From a bacterium (GTDB lineage Bacteria > SM23-81 > DAOVCL01), in contig JAOZPP010000018.1 in assembly GCA_029932675.1 (NCBI GenBank), forward strand, positions 1 through 27,148: DNA of 27,148 bases, read 5' to 3'. The translations under genes were made by a program, and so were the position numbers. A model generated the notes under the pieces. It saw only the letters and a program-made list of their open reading frames with translations, searched no databases and was not told where the DNA came from. Position 1 is the first letter of the stretch. Every line of letters starts with the position of its first letter. Positions 1 to 7,492 of this stretch are shown piece after piece.

Positions 1-2
1 AT

Positions 3-2444
3 GGCCAGTGCGATGTGCCTGCGCCCAATGGGGACTTTGTGGCCGTTGCCGCGGGCTATGGGCACAGCCTGGGGTTGAAATCCGAAGGGAGCATCGTGGC
101 TTGGGGTCTCAACAACGATTGCCAATGCCATGTGCCTGCGCCCAATGGGGACTTTGTGGCCCTTGCCGCGGGTGAGGATCACAGCCTGGGCCTGAAATCC
201 GATGGGAGCATCGTGGCTTGGGGGGACAACAACTGGGGCCAGTGCGATGTGCCTGCGCCCAATGGGGACTTTGTGGCCCTTGCCGCGGGTGAGGATCACA
301 GCCTGGGCCTGAAATCCGATGGGAGCATCGTGGCCTGGGGTTACAACTACTATGGCCAGTGCGATGTGCCTGCGCCCAATGGGGACTTTGTGGCCGTTGC
401 CGGGGGCGGGTATCACAGCCTGGGCCTGAAGACCTCGTCAGAGAGGCATGGCGTCATCGCTGGCACGGTGAAAGATTCATATACCCAAGGCCCAATAGGG
501 GGTGCTCTTGTAGAGGCAATGCAGGGAGAGAACATAATTGGTAGCGGCAACACAGCATCAGATGGGCGCTATAGCATTTCCAATTTGCCTGCGGGCACTT
601 ATAATGTCCGCGCCTCAAAGGATGGTTATGAGACCAAAACGGAAAATGATGTTGCCGTAACAGCGGATCAGACCACAACCGTTGATTTTGAGTTAAATCC
701 CAGTCCTTATTTCATCCATTTAACGGATACTCATTATGGATACTTTGGAACAAGAGCAAACGTAAACAGCATTATTACTGCTATCCTTAACATGGATCCC
801 AAACCTCGTTTTGTCCTCGTAACAGGAGATATTCTCTCTTGGGGTGCTAGTTCACCAGGTTTACCGCCGGGAGCGTCGGGCTTGGCGGTTGCGGACGATA
901 ATGACTACAATGCTGTTAAGAATGATTTCCAATATCTTACGGAATCAGGTATTCCTGTTATAGTCTGTCCCGGAAACCATGATTACTATAAGTTTCCGCT
1001 GGTATCATCGAATCTAAATAAATATGATGATTATTTTCCAATTTATTCCGACATCGATGTTGGTAACAACATGCATGTTATTGGAATTCCTTCAGGGGGC
1101 GATTACTTGCTTGTTAATCCGTATAGGCCCCCCGTGGGTAATGGATTATCATCCTCTGATATCTCCTGGATGGAAGGTATTTTGGATAGCTTAGATGGCA
1201 TAGACAACGATTGTGACCTCAGCAACCTGAAAAAGGTAATTATAATGCATCATCCGACAATTAATTATATGGCAGGCGCAACCAACAGGGATCCGTGCTG
1301 GTGCTTGACCAGGTGGGGCTTGGCAAGATGCGATAGTTGGGATGCTGGGGTCATACTAAATAACCGAACAGGATTTATGGACCTGTGTGATCAGTATGAT
1401 GTAGATGTCGTTTGCTCTGGTCACATACACTGGGATAGGGTTTATGATCGCTCTATGGACGGGAGTTCCAATCCTGCCGACCAAAGAGGCTATAGCGAAG
1501 TGAGTCCTGAGGGATACTTGATACATCCACCCACTTCTGATACGCCCTTATATGTAAATACAGGTGCAGCGGGTTGGGGTTGGTATAGAAGGTTGACCAT
1601 TGAGCCGGACGGTATCAAGATAGCAGCAACAGAACGGATTAATAATAATATCCAGGTTGAAATGTTTTGGCCTGGTTACATTTCTAAAGAAGGACGCCAG
1701 GATAGTAGCGGTTGTCCTGCGGCTTTACACCTCTACGACAGCGCTAACAATCATGTGGGCAGAAACGACACTTCAGCAGTAGACTTTGAAATTGAGGGGG
1801 CTACCTATTACATTATGCCATTGGTTGAGACCGAGGAGACGGATCCCACACTGTGGGAAGGAACCATAGAGGAAATCAGTGTGTCTATAGACAGCGGATA
1901 TTATCGGTATGAGATCAGAGGAATAGGAGAGGGTTCAATAAATATTTCAGCAGAGAAGAATCTGTGCGACGGAAGTCGTACGGCCTGGTATTACGATAGT
2001 GTGGCAGTAACAGAGAACTGCATAGGCAATATGTATATACAAAATGACTCAGTGGATTACACTATCTATATGGATGATAACGGCGATGGCATTGTTGATA
2101 GGGAGATTGAACCTGACACAATAATAGTCGCTGGCATCGAAAGAGAAGAGGATTTTGCTGAATTACCAAAATTATTTTCCCTTTACCAAAACTACCCTAA
2201 TCCATTTAACTCCACTACCCAAATCAAATACACTTTGCATAAAGATTGCCAGGTCAGGCTGGAGGTTTATAACATCTTAGGGCAGAGGGTGGCAACTTTG
2301 GTGGATGGGAAGCAAAGGGCTGGATATAAAACTGTGAGGTGGGATGCGGGGAGCTTTGCCAGCGGCATCTATCTCTACAGGTTAGAGGTGAAAGGTGATG
2401 GGTTTGAGGTAACAAAGACGAAAAAGATGATTTTGCTCAAGTAG
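3..2444 (+). CDS. Secreted RCC1-repeat / metallophosphoesterase / T9SS-sorted protein (5' partial)
   Basis: The reading frame is open to the left edge. Base 15 is a GTG inside a repeat (residue 1 in this numbering) and is not a true start. Domains: RCC1-like repeats of 39 residues (1-145, motif GQCDVPAPNGDFVALAAG then HSLGLKSDGSIVAWG); a carboxypeptidase-regulatory-like beta-sandwich (about 147-228); a calcineurin-like metallophosphoesterase (about 232-545) with DTH 238-240, GD 271-272, GNHD 320-323, HH 412-413 and GHIH 469-472, so all metal-ligand blocks are present; an acidic DDNGDGIVD loop near 687-695 that could bind calcium; and a T9SS type A sorting domain (about 720-809, YPNPF). Expected role: an exported, probably cell-surface phosphohydrolase; the substrate is unknown. 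It is the only plus-strand gene and converges on the gene ending at 2713. The phosphoesterase part looks more AT-rich than the repeats. Domain calls are firm; biological role is inference. Confidence 0.9.
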   Translation, partial: GQCDVPAPNGDFVAVAAGYGHSLGLKSEGSIVAWGLNNDCQCHVPAPNGDFVALAAGEDHSLGLKSDGSIVAWGDNNWGQCDVPAPNGDFVALAAGEDHSLGLKSDGSIVAWGYNYYGQCDVPAPNGDFVAVAGGGYHSLGLKTSSERHGVIAGTVKDSYTQGPIGGALVEAMQGENIIGSGNTASDGRYSISNLPAGTYNVRASKDGYETKTENDVAVTADQTTTVDFELNPSPYFIHLTDTHYGYFGTRANVNSIITAILNMDPKPRFVLVTGDILSWGASSPGLPPGASGLAVADDNDYNAVKNDFQYLTESGIPVIVCPGNHDYYKFPLVSSNLNKYDDYFPIYSDIDVGNNMHVIGIPSGGDYLLVNPYRPPVGNGLSSSDISWMEGILDSLDGIDNDCDLSNLKKVIIMHHPTINYMAGATNRDPCWCLTRWGLARCDSWDAGVILNNRTGFMDLCDQYDVDVVCSGHIHWDRVYDRSMDGSSNPADQRGYSEVSPEGYLIHPPTSDTPLYVNTGAAGWGWYRRLTIEPDGIKIAATERINNNIQVEMFWPGYISKEGRQDSSGCPAALHLYDSANNHVGRNDTSAVDFEIEGATYYIMPLVETEETDPTLWEGTIEEISVSIDSGYYRYEIRGIGEGSINISAEKNLCDGSRTAWYYDSVAVTENCIGNMYIQNDSVDYTIYMDDNGDGIVDREIEPDTIIVAGIEREEDFAELPKLFSLYQNYPNPFNSTTQIKYTLHKDCQVRLEVYNILGQRVATLVDGKQRAGYKTVRWDAGSFASGIYLYRLEVKGDGFEVTKTKKMILLK
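13..441 (+). repeat. Tandem 117-bp RCC1 repeat units (4 visible)
   Basis: Units start at 13, 130, 247 and 364, an exact 117-bp period, giving 39 residues each. The second and third units are identical over their first 88 bases, and differences cluster in the variable loop before the next GQC. The last unit decays near 440. The array continues off the left edge. Such near-identity at DNA level means recent duplication or gene conversion, and is also a place where short-read assembly can miscount copies. Confidence 0.95.
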
Positions 2445-2471
2445 CGGCAAAGAGGAAAGGGTAAGAGAAGG

Positions 2472-2536
2472 AAGTCTTTGCCATCTCCGATGGTGCAAAC
2501 TTGGAGTGCTGCTTTTAGGCAGAGCCCTGACAGCAC
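2472..2536. repeat. Pair of imperfect intergenic hairpins
   Basis: Arms 2472-2485 and 2489-2502 pair over 10 of 14 positions around a 3-base loop. GTGCTG at 2506-2511 pairs with CAGCAC at 2531-2536. There is no T-run on either strand, so this is not a classic terminator. The minus strand of 2522-2537 reads TGTGCTGTCAGGGCTC, which matches 19001-19016 at 15 of 16 bases and suggests a dispersed palindromic element. The surrounding 2445-2712 gap holds no convincing gene. Confidence 0.5.
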
Positions 2537-2570
2537 AGAAGATGGATACAATTTCACATTCTCTTTAGTT

Positions 2571-2589
2571 CTCCCCCGTCAAGGGGGAG
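2571..2589. repeat. Short GC-rich inverted repeat
   Basis: CTCCCCC (2571-2577) and GGGGGAG (2583-2589) form a perfect 7-bp stem with a 5-base loop. It lies between the convergent genes ending at 2444 and 2713. Neither strand has a following T-run, so a role as bidirectional terminator is possible but unsupported. Confidence 0.4.
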
Positions 2590-2614
2590 GAAAACAGTAG
2601 GGGGATGAGCTTAA

Positions 2615-2679
2615 TCCCGTTCATCCTGTTATCCTGTCCAAAAAGATTTAGACGGGATTTACTGGATTGACAGGATGAA
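2615..2679. repeat. Inverted copies of an ATCCTGT-type 9-bp intergenic repeat
   Basis: TTCATCCTGT at 2620-2629 is exactly inverted at 2670-2679. Each arm continues as further ATCC(T/A/C)GT words spaced about 9 bases apart (ATCCCGT, ATCCTGT, ATCCTGT on plus; ATCCTGT, ATCCAGT, ATCCCGT on minus). From general knowledge, short ATCCTGTxA-type repeats are common in intergenic DNA of several bacterial phyla; their function is unknown. Confidence 0.65.
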
Positions 2680-2712
2680 TAATTAAACAAAGTAAAGGGG
2701 TTAGTTAAAGAT

Positions 2713-3258
2713 TTAAAGTCCGGTGGAACGGGTGATGGGAGGAGAGCGGAGGTTTTGAGAAGTTCCAAAATGGGGGTCTACCAGTTCCTTTAGCTCCTCA
2801 GGGGTCAGGGGTGCCTCCTGGCTCCATCCCTGAACCTTTTTGGTAGGCGGGGTTTCCAAATCTACCCGTTTGAGAAATACCCTCCCCTCATCAGGGAGGA
2901 GATATTCGTAAACCTCCCACCCCTCCCTTAAAAGGTAGGAAAGGGCGGTCCTGATCTTGGAGGGGAGGTGAGAGGCTACCAAGATCACCCCCGGGGGCTC
3001 GGAAGGATCAACCTCATTGATGAAGAGGCTGAGATTCTTCAGGTTCTGATGGGCCCAATCGAATCCATTTAAGAGTTGGCAGATGAGAGCTTCATCGGGA
3101 TGGGGGGAGAGGCTGATGAGGAGAAGCCTGCTTCCCTTCACCGCTAAAAGGTCTATAACCCCTATCCCTTCGATATCCACCCCTCTCTGGATTGGCTTAA
3201 TCCCCCTTCTTTCCAACTCCTCGATGAGGAGGTTCAGGAGTTCATCCTTAGTATGCAA
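2713..3258 (-). CDS. Hypothetical protein, degenerate PD-(D/E)XK-nuclease-like
   Basis: 181 residues, not recognised with certainty. The region GIGVIDLLAVKGSRLLLISL (31-50) followed by EALICQLLNGFDWAHQN has the strand-strand-helix order of RecB/Mrr-like PD-(D/E)XK nucleases (D36, then the core strand). The expected acidic-x-Lys of the core strand is replaced by S49-L-S51, so it would be catalytically dead if the fold is right. The start is TTG at 3258, preceded by AAAGGA with 8-base spacing. The first 11 bases overlap the 3' end of the upstream pseudo-ATPase gene, so the two are translationally coupled and the protein probably works with that ATPase. It is the last gene of a four-gene operon. 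The fold assignment is inference from pattern only. Confidence 0.6.
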   Translation of the reverse strand: MHTKDELLNLLIEELERRGIKPIQRGVDIEGIGVIDLLAVKGSRLLLISLSPHPDEALICQLLNGFDWAHQNLKNLSLFINEVDPSEPPGVILVASHLPSKIRTALSYLLREGWEVYEYLLPDEGRVFLKRVDLETPPTKKVQGWSQEAPLTPEELKELVDPHFGTSQNLRSPPITRSTGL

Positions 3259-4024
3259 GTTTCAGATCCTTTAAACTTAGTTTTAGCCGCGCACAGAAAT
3301 TGTTATCTTCACCCCCCTTGACCTCCTCAATGAGGTCAGCTATATTCCGGATTGACCTTCCCAGGCGAGAGTGGGAGGTGAGGAAAGGTGGTCTTCCTTC
3401 CCTGATCGATCGGGGGATGTGGAGATCGTTAAGCAAAAAGCCGTAATTCTCTAATTCTACTCCCAGGTGTTTCTTAGCAATGGCCCTTATCCCCTCATAA
3501 GTGGTTCTTGCCTCCTGGGCCGTGCATGCCTTGGTGATGAGCAGTCCCAGTTTCATCTCTTCCCGAAAAAGATGAATGCTTTTGATCAATTGATAGCCAT
3601 TGACCCTCCCGGGGAGCTCAACCGGGAGGATAATTATTGCCTCATCAATTAGTTTAAGGATGATCTGGGTTAGGGGAGAGGCAAATTGTGGTGCATTGAT
3701 GAGGAGGATCTCTTTCTCCCTTCCCATTTCCTCAATCCTCTGCAGAAGGGATGGAGAAGGGGGGAGGAGGAGCGGCAGGGTATCTATCTGTGGATGAAAT
3801 TGACCGAGGAGATGGGCTATGGGGGGAAATTGGAGATCTGCTTCGATGATGCCAACTTCTCTTCCTTTATGAGTTAGGGCTATAGCCAGGTTAGCGAGGA
3901 GGAAAGGCTTTTCTACTCCCCCAGGAGGGGAAAAAAAACTCACCACCCTTCCCGGGGTGGTAATTTCACCCTTTACCTCCTGGGAGAGAAAGAGGTGGGA
4001 GAAATCCTCTAACCCTCGGCCCAT
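3248..4024 (-). CDS. FlhG/MinD-like ATPase homologue with degenerate nucleotide site
   Basis: 258 residues with the layout of the MinD/FlhG/ParA (SIMIBI) family: P-loop strand and loop (28-40), EADL switch region (61-64), hydrophobic Walker-B strand (105-112), and a C-terminal region of FlhG type (GFLLNDLHIPRSIREGRPPFL, residues 195-215, reads like the usual V-x-x-A-V-x-x-x-x-PF stretch). The deviant Walker A, normally KGGVGKT, reads PGGVEKP, losing the signature lysine, the last glycine and the threonine. The Walker-B aspartate is Asn110 (LLINAPQ). It therefore probably does not hydrolyse ATP and may serve as an adaptor or as a partner for the canonical ParA encoded 5 bases upstream. The start follows the ParA stop closely (TGA, AGAAG, ATG). 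Family assignment is good; the pseudo-enzyme role is inference. Confidence 0.8.
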   Translation of the reverse strand: MGRGLEDFSHLFLSQEVKGEITTPGRVVSFFSPPGGVEKPFLLANLAIALTHKGREVGIIEADLQFPPIAHLLGQFHPQIDTLPLLLPPSPSLLQRIEEMGREKEILLINAPQFASPLTQIILKLIDEAIIILPVELPGRVNGYQLIKSIHLFREEMKLGLLITKACTAQEARTTYEGIRAIAKKHLGVELENYGFLLNDLHIPRSIREGRPPFLTSHSRLGRSIRNIADLIEEVKGGEDNNFCARLKLSLKDLKLAY

Positions 4025-4029
4025 CTTCT

Positions 4030-5097
4030 TCAGGGGACAATGATGACCGAGTTCTCTTCGCCAAAGGGATTGGAAACGACCCGGGGATTATGGGGGTCTG
4101 TTATCCACTTCCCATTTACCACCAATCTGTACTCATATCTGCCTTTGCCCAAGGGCAGAAACCGGCTCCACCTTCCGTCTTGATCCCTTTTCAACTGGGC
4201 CCCTTCACCCATCTTCCAGTTGTTGAAATCCCCGACCAGTTGAACATCCTTCGCCTCTGGGATCCGATAGGAGAAGAAGACACCATCCTCCAATACTTGC
4301 GGACCAACAATTTCCAATTCCGCCTTTTCACCCCAAACCTTTCCGCTGATCACCTCCTCAGTGAGTTTGCTGTAGTCCTTGTATCCATTTGCTGTCCTGT
4401 CGAGTTTGGAGATGGGTATCCTCTTCAGGGACGCCTCCCGCAATTTTATATTTGCGTGGATAACGGTGGTGAAGACCATCCCCGCAAAGCGTTCCCGGAT
4501 TCTCTCTAAGATCTCTTTGGCCAGTTTGGTGCGCCGGTCATAGATGGTGGCGAGGGCAGCCACCCTTAGCTGGTGGCCCGCTCTCTCCCTCAGCACCCTG
4601 GTCGTCTCTAAGAGCTTGTCCACCCCATGGAGGGAGAAGATGCTGGTTTCGATGGGGACGATTACCTCATTACAGGCCCGGAGGGCGTTGAAGGTGAGAA
4701 GGCCAATACTGGGAGGGCAGTCGACGAGGAGATAGTCATATGGAGTAGAAAGGGATCCCAATGCCCGGTATAGTCTTGCTTCCCTACCTGGTCTTCCCGA
4801 GAGTTCCTGTTCTAAGGCGGAGAGGATAACGCTGGACGGAGCCAGGTCAAGATTGGGAAGAATGGGTTGGATGATTTCGTCCAAGGTGACCGAGGTGGAT
4901 GAATCGGAGAGGACATCATACATGTTCCTCTCCACTTCCTCTGGATTACCCTTTAACCCTAAGGTGGCATGGGCCTGGGGGTCTAGGTCGATGAGAAGGA
5001 CCCTTTTCTCCCTTTCTGCCAAACAGGCAGCCAGGTTTATTGCCGTGGTTGTCTTTCCACATCCCCCCTTCTGATTGGCAATGGCTATCCTTCGCAT
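4030..5097 (-). CDS. ParA-family ATPase fused to a C-terminal CBM48/AMPK-beta glycogen-binding domain
   Basis: 355 residues. Residues 1-252 are a canonical ParA/Soj ATPase: deviant Walker [10 protein letters not shown] (10-18), DLDPQAHAT (37-45), Walker-B strand LLVDCPPS (123-130). Residues about 262-355 form an early-set glycogen-binding domain of the AMPK-beta type. It holds FNNW (W294), YRLVVNGKW (R324, W331) and N349, which line up with the sugar-contacting Trp, Lys, Trp and Asn of the AMPK-beta domain, so binding to an alpha-glucan is plausible. The ribosome site AAGGAG lies 5 bases before ATG, 9 bases after the DUF3467 stop. ParA proteins normally move DNA or protein cargo over the nucleoid. 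A carbohydrate-binding tail suggests positioning of glycogen or another glucan, or use of the sandwich as a protein-binding module. Domain calls are strong; function is inference. Confidence 0.9.
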   Translation of the reverse strand: MRRIAIANQKGGCGKTTTAINLAACLAEREKRVLLIDLDPQAHATLGLKGNPEEVERNMYDVLSDSSTSVTLDEIIQPILPNLDLAPSSVILSALEQELSGRPGREARLYRALGSLSTPYDYLLVDCPPSIGLLTFNALRACNEVIVPIETSIFSLHGVDKLLETTRVLRERAGHQLRVAALATIYDRRTKLAKEILERIRERFAGMVFTTVIHANIKLREASLKRIPISKLDRTANGYKDYSKLTEEVISGKVWGEKAELEIVGPQVLEDGVFFSYRIPEAKDVQLVGDFNNWKMGEGAQLKRDQDGRWSRFLPLGKGRYEYRLVVNGKWITDPHNPRVVSNPFGEENSVIIVP

Positions 5098-5106
5098 CCG
5101 CGCTCC

Positions 5107-5424
5107 TTATGGGGTTTCCCCTTCCTTCTGAAAACCGATTTCTTTCTCCTCTTTCCCATGGATCTTGATCGTCCCGAACTGGTTCTCATACTTCTTTATG
5201 TTCTCTTCCAAGGCGGAAAGCAACATCTTTGCGTGTTGAGGGGTCATTACTATCCGGGCATAGACCTTGGATTTGTTTGTCCCCGGAAGGACCCGGGCGA
5301 AGTCGATGATAAACTCTGAAGGGGAATGGGCGATAAGGGCAAGATTGGAGTAGATTCCCTCGGATTCCTTCTCTCCCAATTCGATCTTGATTTGCTGCGG
5401 TTGTCTCTGTCCCATTGCCTCCAT
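5107..5424 (-). CDS. DUF3467 family protein
   Basis: 105 residues; the body (IYSNLALIAHSPSEFIIDF, then PGTNKSKVYARIVMTPQHAK, then LLSALEENIKKYE) matches the DUF3467 pattern, a small single-domain family of unknown function that is widespread in bacteria. The start at 5424 is preferred because GGGGGA lies 9 bases upstream; the second in-frame ATG (5415) would sit too close to its GGAGG. It is the first gene of the compact operon with the ParA-CBM48 fusion, pseudo-ATPase and PD-(D/E)XK-like protein, so it is a candidate accessory subunit of that system. No signal peptide or membrane segment. Confidence 0.8.
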   Translation of the reverse strand: MEAMGQRQPQQIKIELGEKESEGIYSNLALIAHSPSEFIIDFARVLPGTNKSKVYARIVMTPQHAKMLLSALEENIKKYENQFGTIKIHGKEEKEIGFQKEGETP

Positions 5425-5472
5425 AATAAACCATCCCCCAATAAAAAGTCAAGGACTAATTTTTAAATTTTG

Positions 5473-5486
5473 GGGACCTTTGTCCC
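5473..5486 (-). terminator. Possible weak terminator after uvrB
   Basis: GGGAC (5473-5477) and GTCCC (5482-5486) make a 5-bp stem with a 4-base loop. On the minus strand it is followed by an AT-rich run, CAAAATTTAAAAATT. The stem is short and there is no clean T-run, so termination would be partial at best and the uvrB transcript may continue into the DUF3467 operon. Confidence 0.25.
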
Positions 5487-5506
5487 TCTTGGTAGGGTGG
5501 ATAAAG

Positions 5507-7492
5507 TTAGCCCACCTTATTATCAGCTTTTAGCCTCCTCAGTTCATCCCTTATCTGAGCAGCCTTCTCAAATTCTAACCTTCTCGCCGCCTCGGCCATC
5601 GCCTTCTCCAGTGCCTCTATCCTCTCCTCCCTGTCCATTTTGAAGAGGTAATCTAAGGGGAGCTTCTTCTCCTCCGATACCTTGGAATCGGCTACAGCAG
5701 TAGCCTTGAGCACCTCTTCGGTGGATTTGTATATGGTCTTTGGGGTTATATGATGAACCAAATTATATTCCCTTTGGATCCTTCTGCGGCGATTTGTCTC
5801 CTCCACGGTCCTCCTCATCGAATCGGTGAGGGTGTCTGCATACATTATCACTTCTCCATCCACATTTCTGGCTGCCCGACCAGCGGTCTGGATCAGCGAC
5901 CTCTCTGAACGGAGAAAGCCCTCCTTGTCCGCGTCCAAGATGGCCACCAAGGAAACCTCTGGGAGATCCAGACCCTCCCGGAGGAGGTTTATCCCCACTA
6001 AGACATCGAACTTAGCCAACCTAAGGTCCCTTAAGATGTCCACCCTTTCTATAGCGCCGATCTCAGAGTGGAGATACCTTACCCTTACTCCCAAACCGTT
6101 AAGGTAATCAGCAAGATCCTCAGCCATCCTTTTGGTCAGGGTAGTAACCAGCACCCTTTCCCCCCTCTTCACCCTCTTGTGGATCTGGGCCAAAAGATCG
6201 TCTATCTGCCCCTCCACGGGTTTAACCGTGATCTTGGGGTCCATCAAACCTGTTGGCCTGATTATCTGCTCGACAACTATGCCTTTTGATTTCTCCAACT
6301 CATATTCCGCAGGGGTGGCGGAGACGAAGATGCACTGATCGATAAGGGATTCAAACTCCTCAAAGTAAAGGGGACGATTGTCCAAGGCGGAGGGGAGCCT
6401 AAATCCGTGTTCGACCAAGACTTCCTTGCGTGATCTGTCCCCGGCAAACATACCCCTGATCTGGGGGACGGTGACATGGGATTCGTCGATCACCAGGAGG
6501 TAATTGGGGGGGAAATAGTCTATCAGACAGGAGGGACGCTCCCCGGGCTTTCTGCCGGAAAGGTGACGGGAATAGTTCTCGATCCCTGGGCAATAACCGA
6601 TCTCCCGCATCATCTCCAGATCATACCTTGTTCTGGAACTAAGCCTTTGTGCTTCCAATAACTTTCCCTGGGAGCGGAACCATTCTAACCTCTCCTCCAG
6701 CTCTTTTTCTATGGCCTTGATGGCCTCTTCAATGCGGGGAGCAGTGGTAACGAAGTGTTTGGCAGGGTAGATCGCTACCCTCCTCTTTTCCTCCTTTTTA
6801 TGCCCGGTAAGCGTATCGACGATTGATATGGCCTCTATCCGATCTCCAAACAGCTCGATTCTAATAGTGGCATCCTCGTAGGCTGGATGAACTTCGATCA
6901 CATCCCCCCTCACCCGGAAGGTCCCACGCAACGGATCAAGGTCATTTCTGGAATAGTGGATACCAATGAGCTCCCGCAATATCCGGTCCCTTTCTTTCTC
7001 CTCTCCCACCTCCAAAAGGACGAGGAGTTCCCGAAAATCCTTGGGGGAGCCAAGGCCATAGATGCAGGAGACACTGGCCACAATGATCACATCCTCCCTT
7101 TCTAAGAGGGATGAGGTAGCCCTCAGCCGGAGCTTGTCGATTTCATCATTTATGGAAGTGTCCTTTTCAATATATGTATCAGTGGAGGGGATATAAGCTT
7201 CGGGTTGATAATAATCGTAATAACTGATGAAATACTCTACCGCATTGTGGGGGAAAAAGGCCTTGAATTCACCATAGAGCTGCGCGGCCAGGGTTTTGTT
7301 ATGGGAGATGACCAAAGTTGGTTTTCCCACTTGGGCGATCACATTTGCTATGGTAAAGGTCTTCCCTGAACCGGTTACTCCCAAGAGGGTCTGGAACTTT
7401 TCCCCCCTCTTGATCCCTTCGGTGAGCTCCCTTATGGCCTTGGGCTGATCGCCAGTGGGCTTAAATTTGGAGACCAGCCTAAACTCAGCCAT
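5507..7492 (-). CDS. uvrB: UvrABC excinuclease subunit B
   Basis: DNA helicase-like subunit of nucleotide excision repair that receives damaged DNA from UvrA and recruits UvrC. About 661 residues, the normal family length. Visible: Walker A GVTGSGKT (near residue 40), the beta-hairpin region [12 protein letters not shown], the [10 protein letters not shown] helicase region, motif [11 protein letters not shown], and the C-terminal UvrC-binding helix pair [15 protein letters not shown]. The ATG at 7492 is chosen over the ATG at 7498 because GGAGG stands 9 bases before it (only 3 before the other) and because UvrB proteins usually begin MxxF. The start overlaps the end of the upstream rel gene by 8 bases, so the two are co-translated. 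Nothing odd in the catalytic regions. Confidence 0.97.
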   Translation of the reverse strand: MAEFRLVSKFKPTGDQPKAIRELTEGIKRGEKFQTLLGVTGSGKTFTIANVIAQVGKPTLVISHNKTLAAQLYGEFKAFFPHNAVEYFISYYDYYQPEAYIPSTDTYIEKDTSINDEIDKLRLRATSSLLEREDVIIVASVSCIYGLGSPKDFRELLVLLEVGEEKERDRILRELIGIHYSRNDLDPLRGTFRVRGDVIEVHPAYEDATIRIELFGDRIEAISIVDTLTGHKKEEKRRVAIYPAKHFVTTAPRIEEAIKAIEKELEERLEWFRSQGKLLEAQRLSSRTRYDLEMMREIGYCPGIENYSRHLSGRKPGERPSCLIDYFPPNYLLVIDESHVTVPQIRGMFAGDRSRKEVLVEHGFRLPSALDNRPLYFEEFESLIDQCIFVSATPAEYELEKSKGIVVEQIIRPTGLMDPKITVKPVEGQIDDLLAQIHKRVKRGERVLVTTLTKRMAEDLADYLNGLGVRVRYLHSEIGAIERVDILRDLRLAKFDVLVGINLLREGLDLPEVSLVAILDADKEGFLRSERSLIQTAGRAARNVDGEVIMYADTLTDSMRRTVEETNRRRRIQREYNLVHHITPKTIYKSTEEVLKATAVADSKVSEEKKLPLDYLFKMDREERIEALEKAMAEAARRLEFEKAAQIRDELRRLKADNKVG

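Noticed and set aside
13-441. CRISPR-like array from evenly spaced repeats
   Set aside because: The 117-bp period is in frame, has no spacers and encodes RCC1 repeats.
2571-2589. Rho-independent terminator between the convergent genes
   Set aside because: The stem is good but neither strand has a T-run after it.
4090-4509. Plus-strand ORF of 139 codons opposite the ParA-CBM48 gene
   Set aside because: Antisense shadow of conserved ParA and CBM48 codons, with no own ribosome site or motif.
5425-5460. TTGACT followed by TTTATT as a promoter for the DUF3467 operon
   Set aside because: The -10-like hexamer touches the start codon, so the transcript would begin inside the gene.
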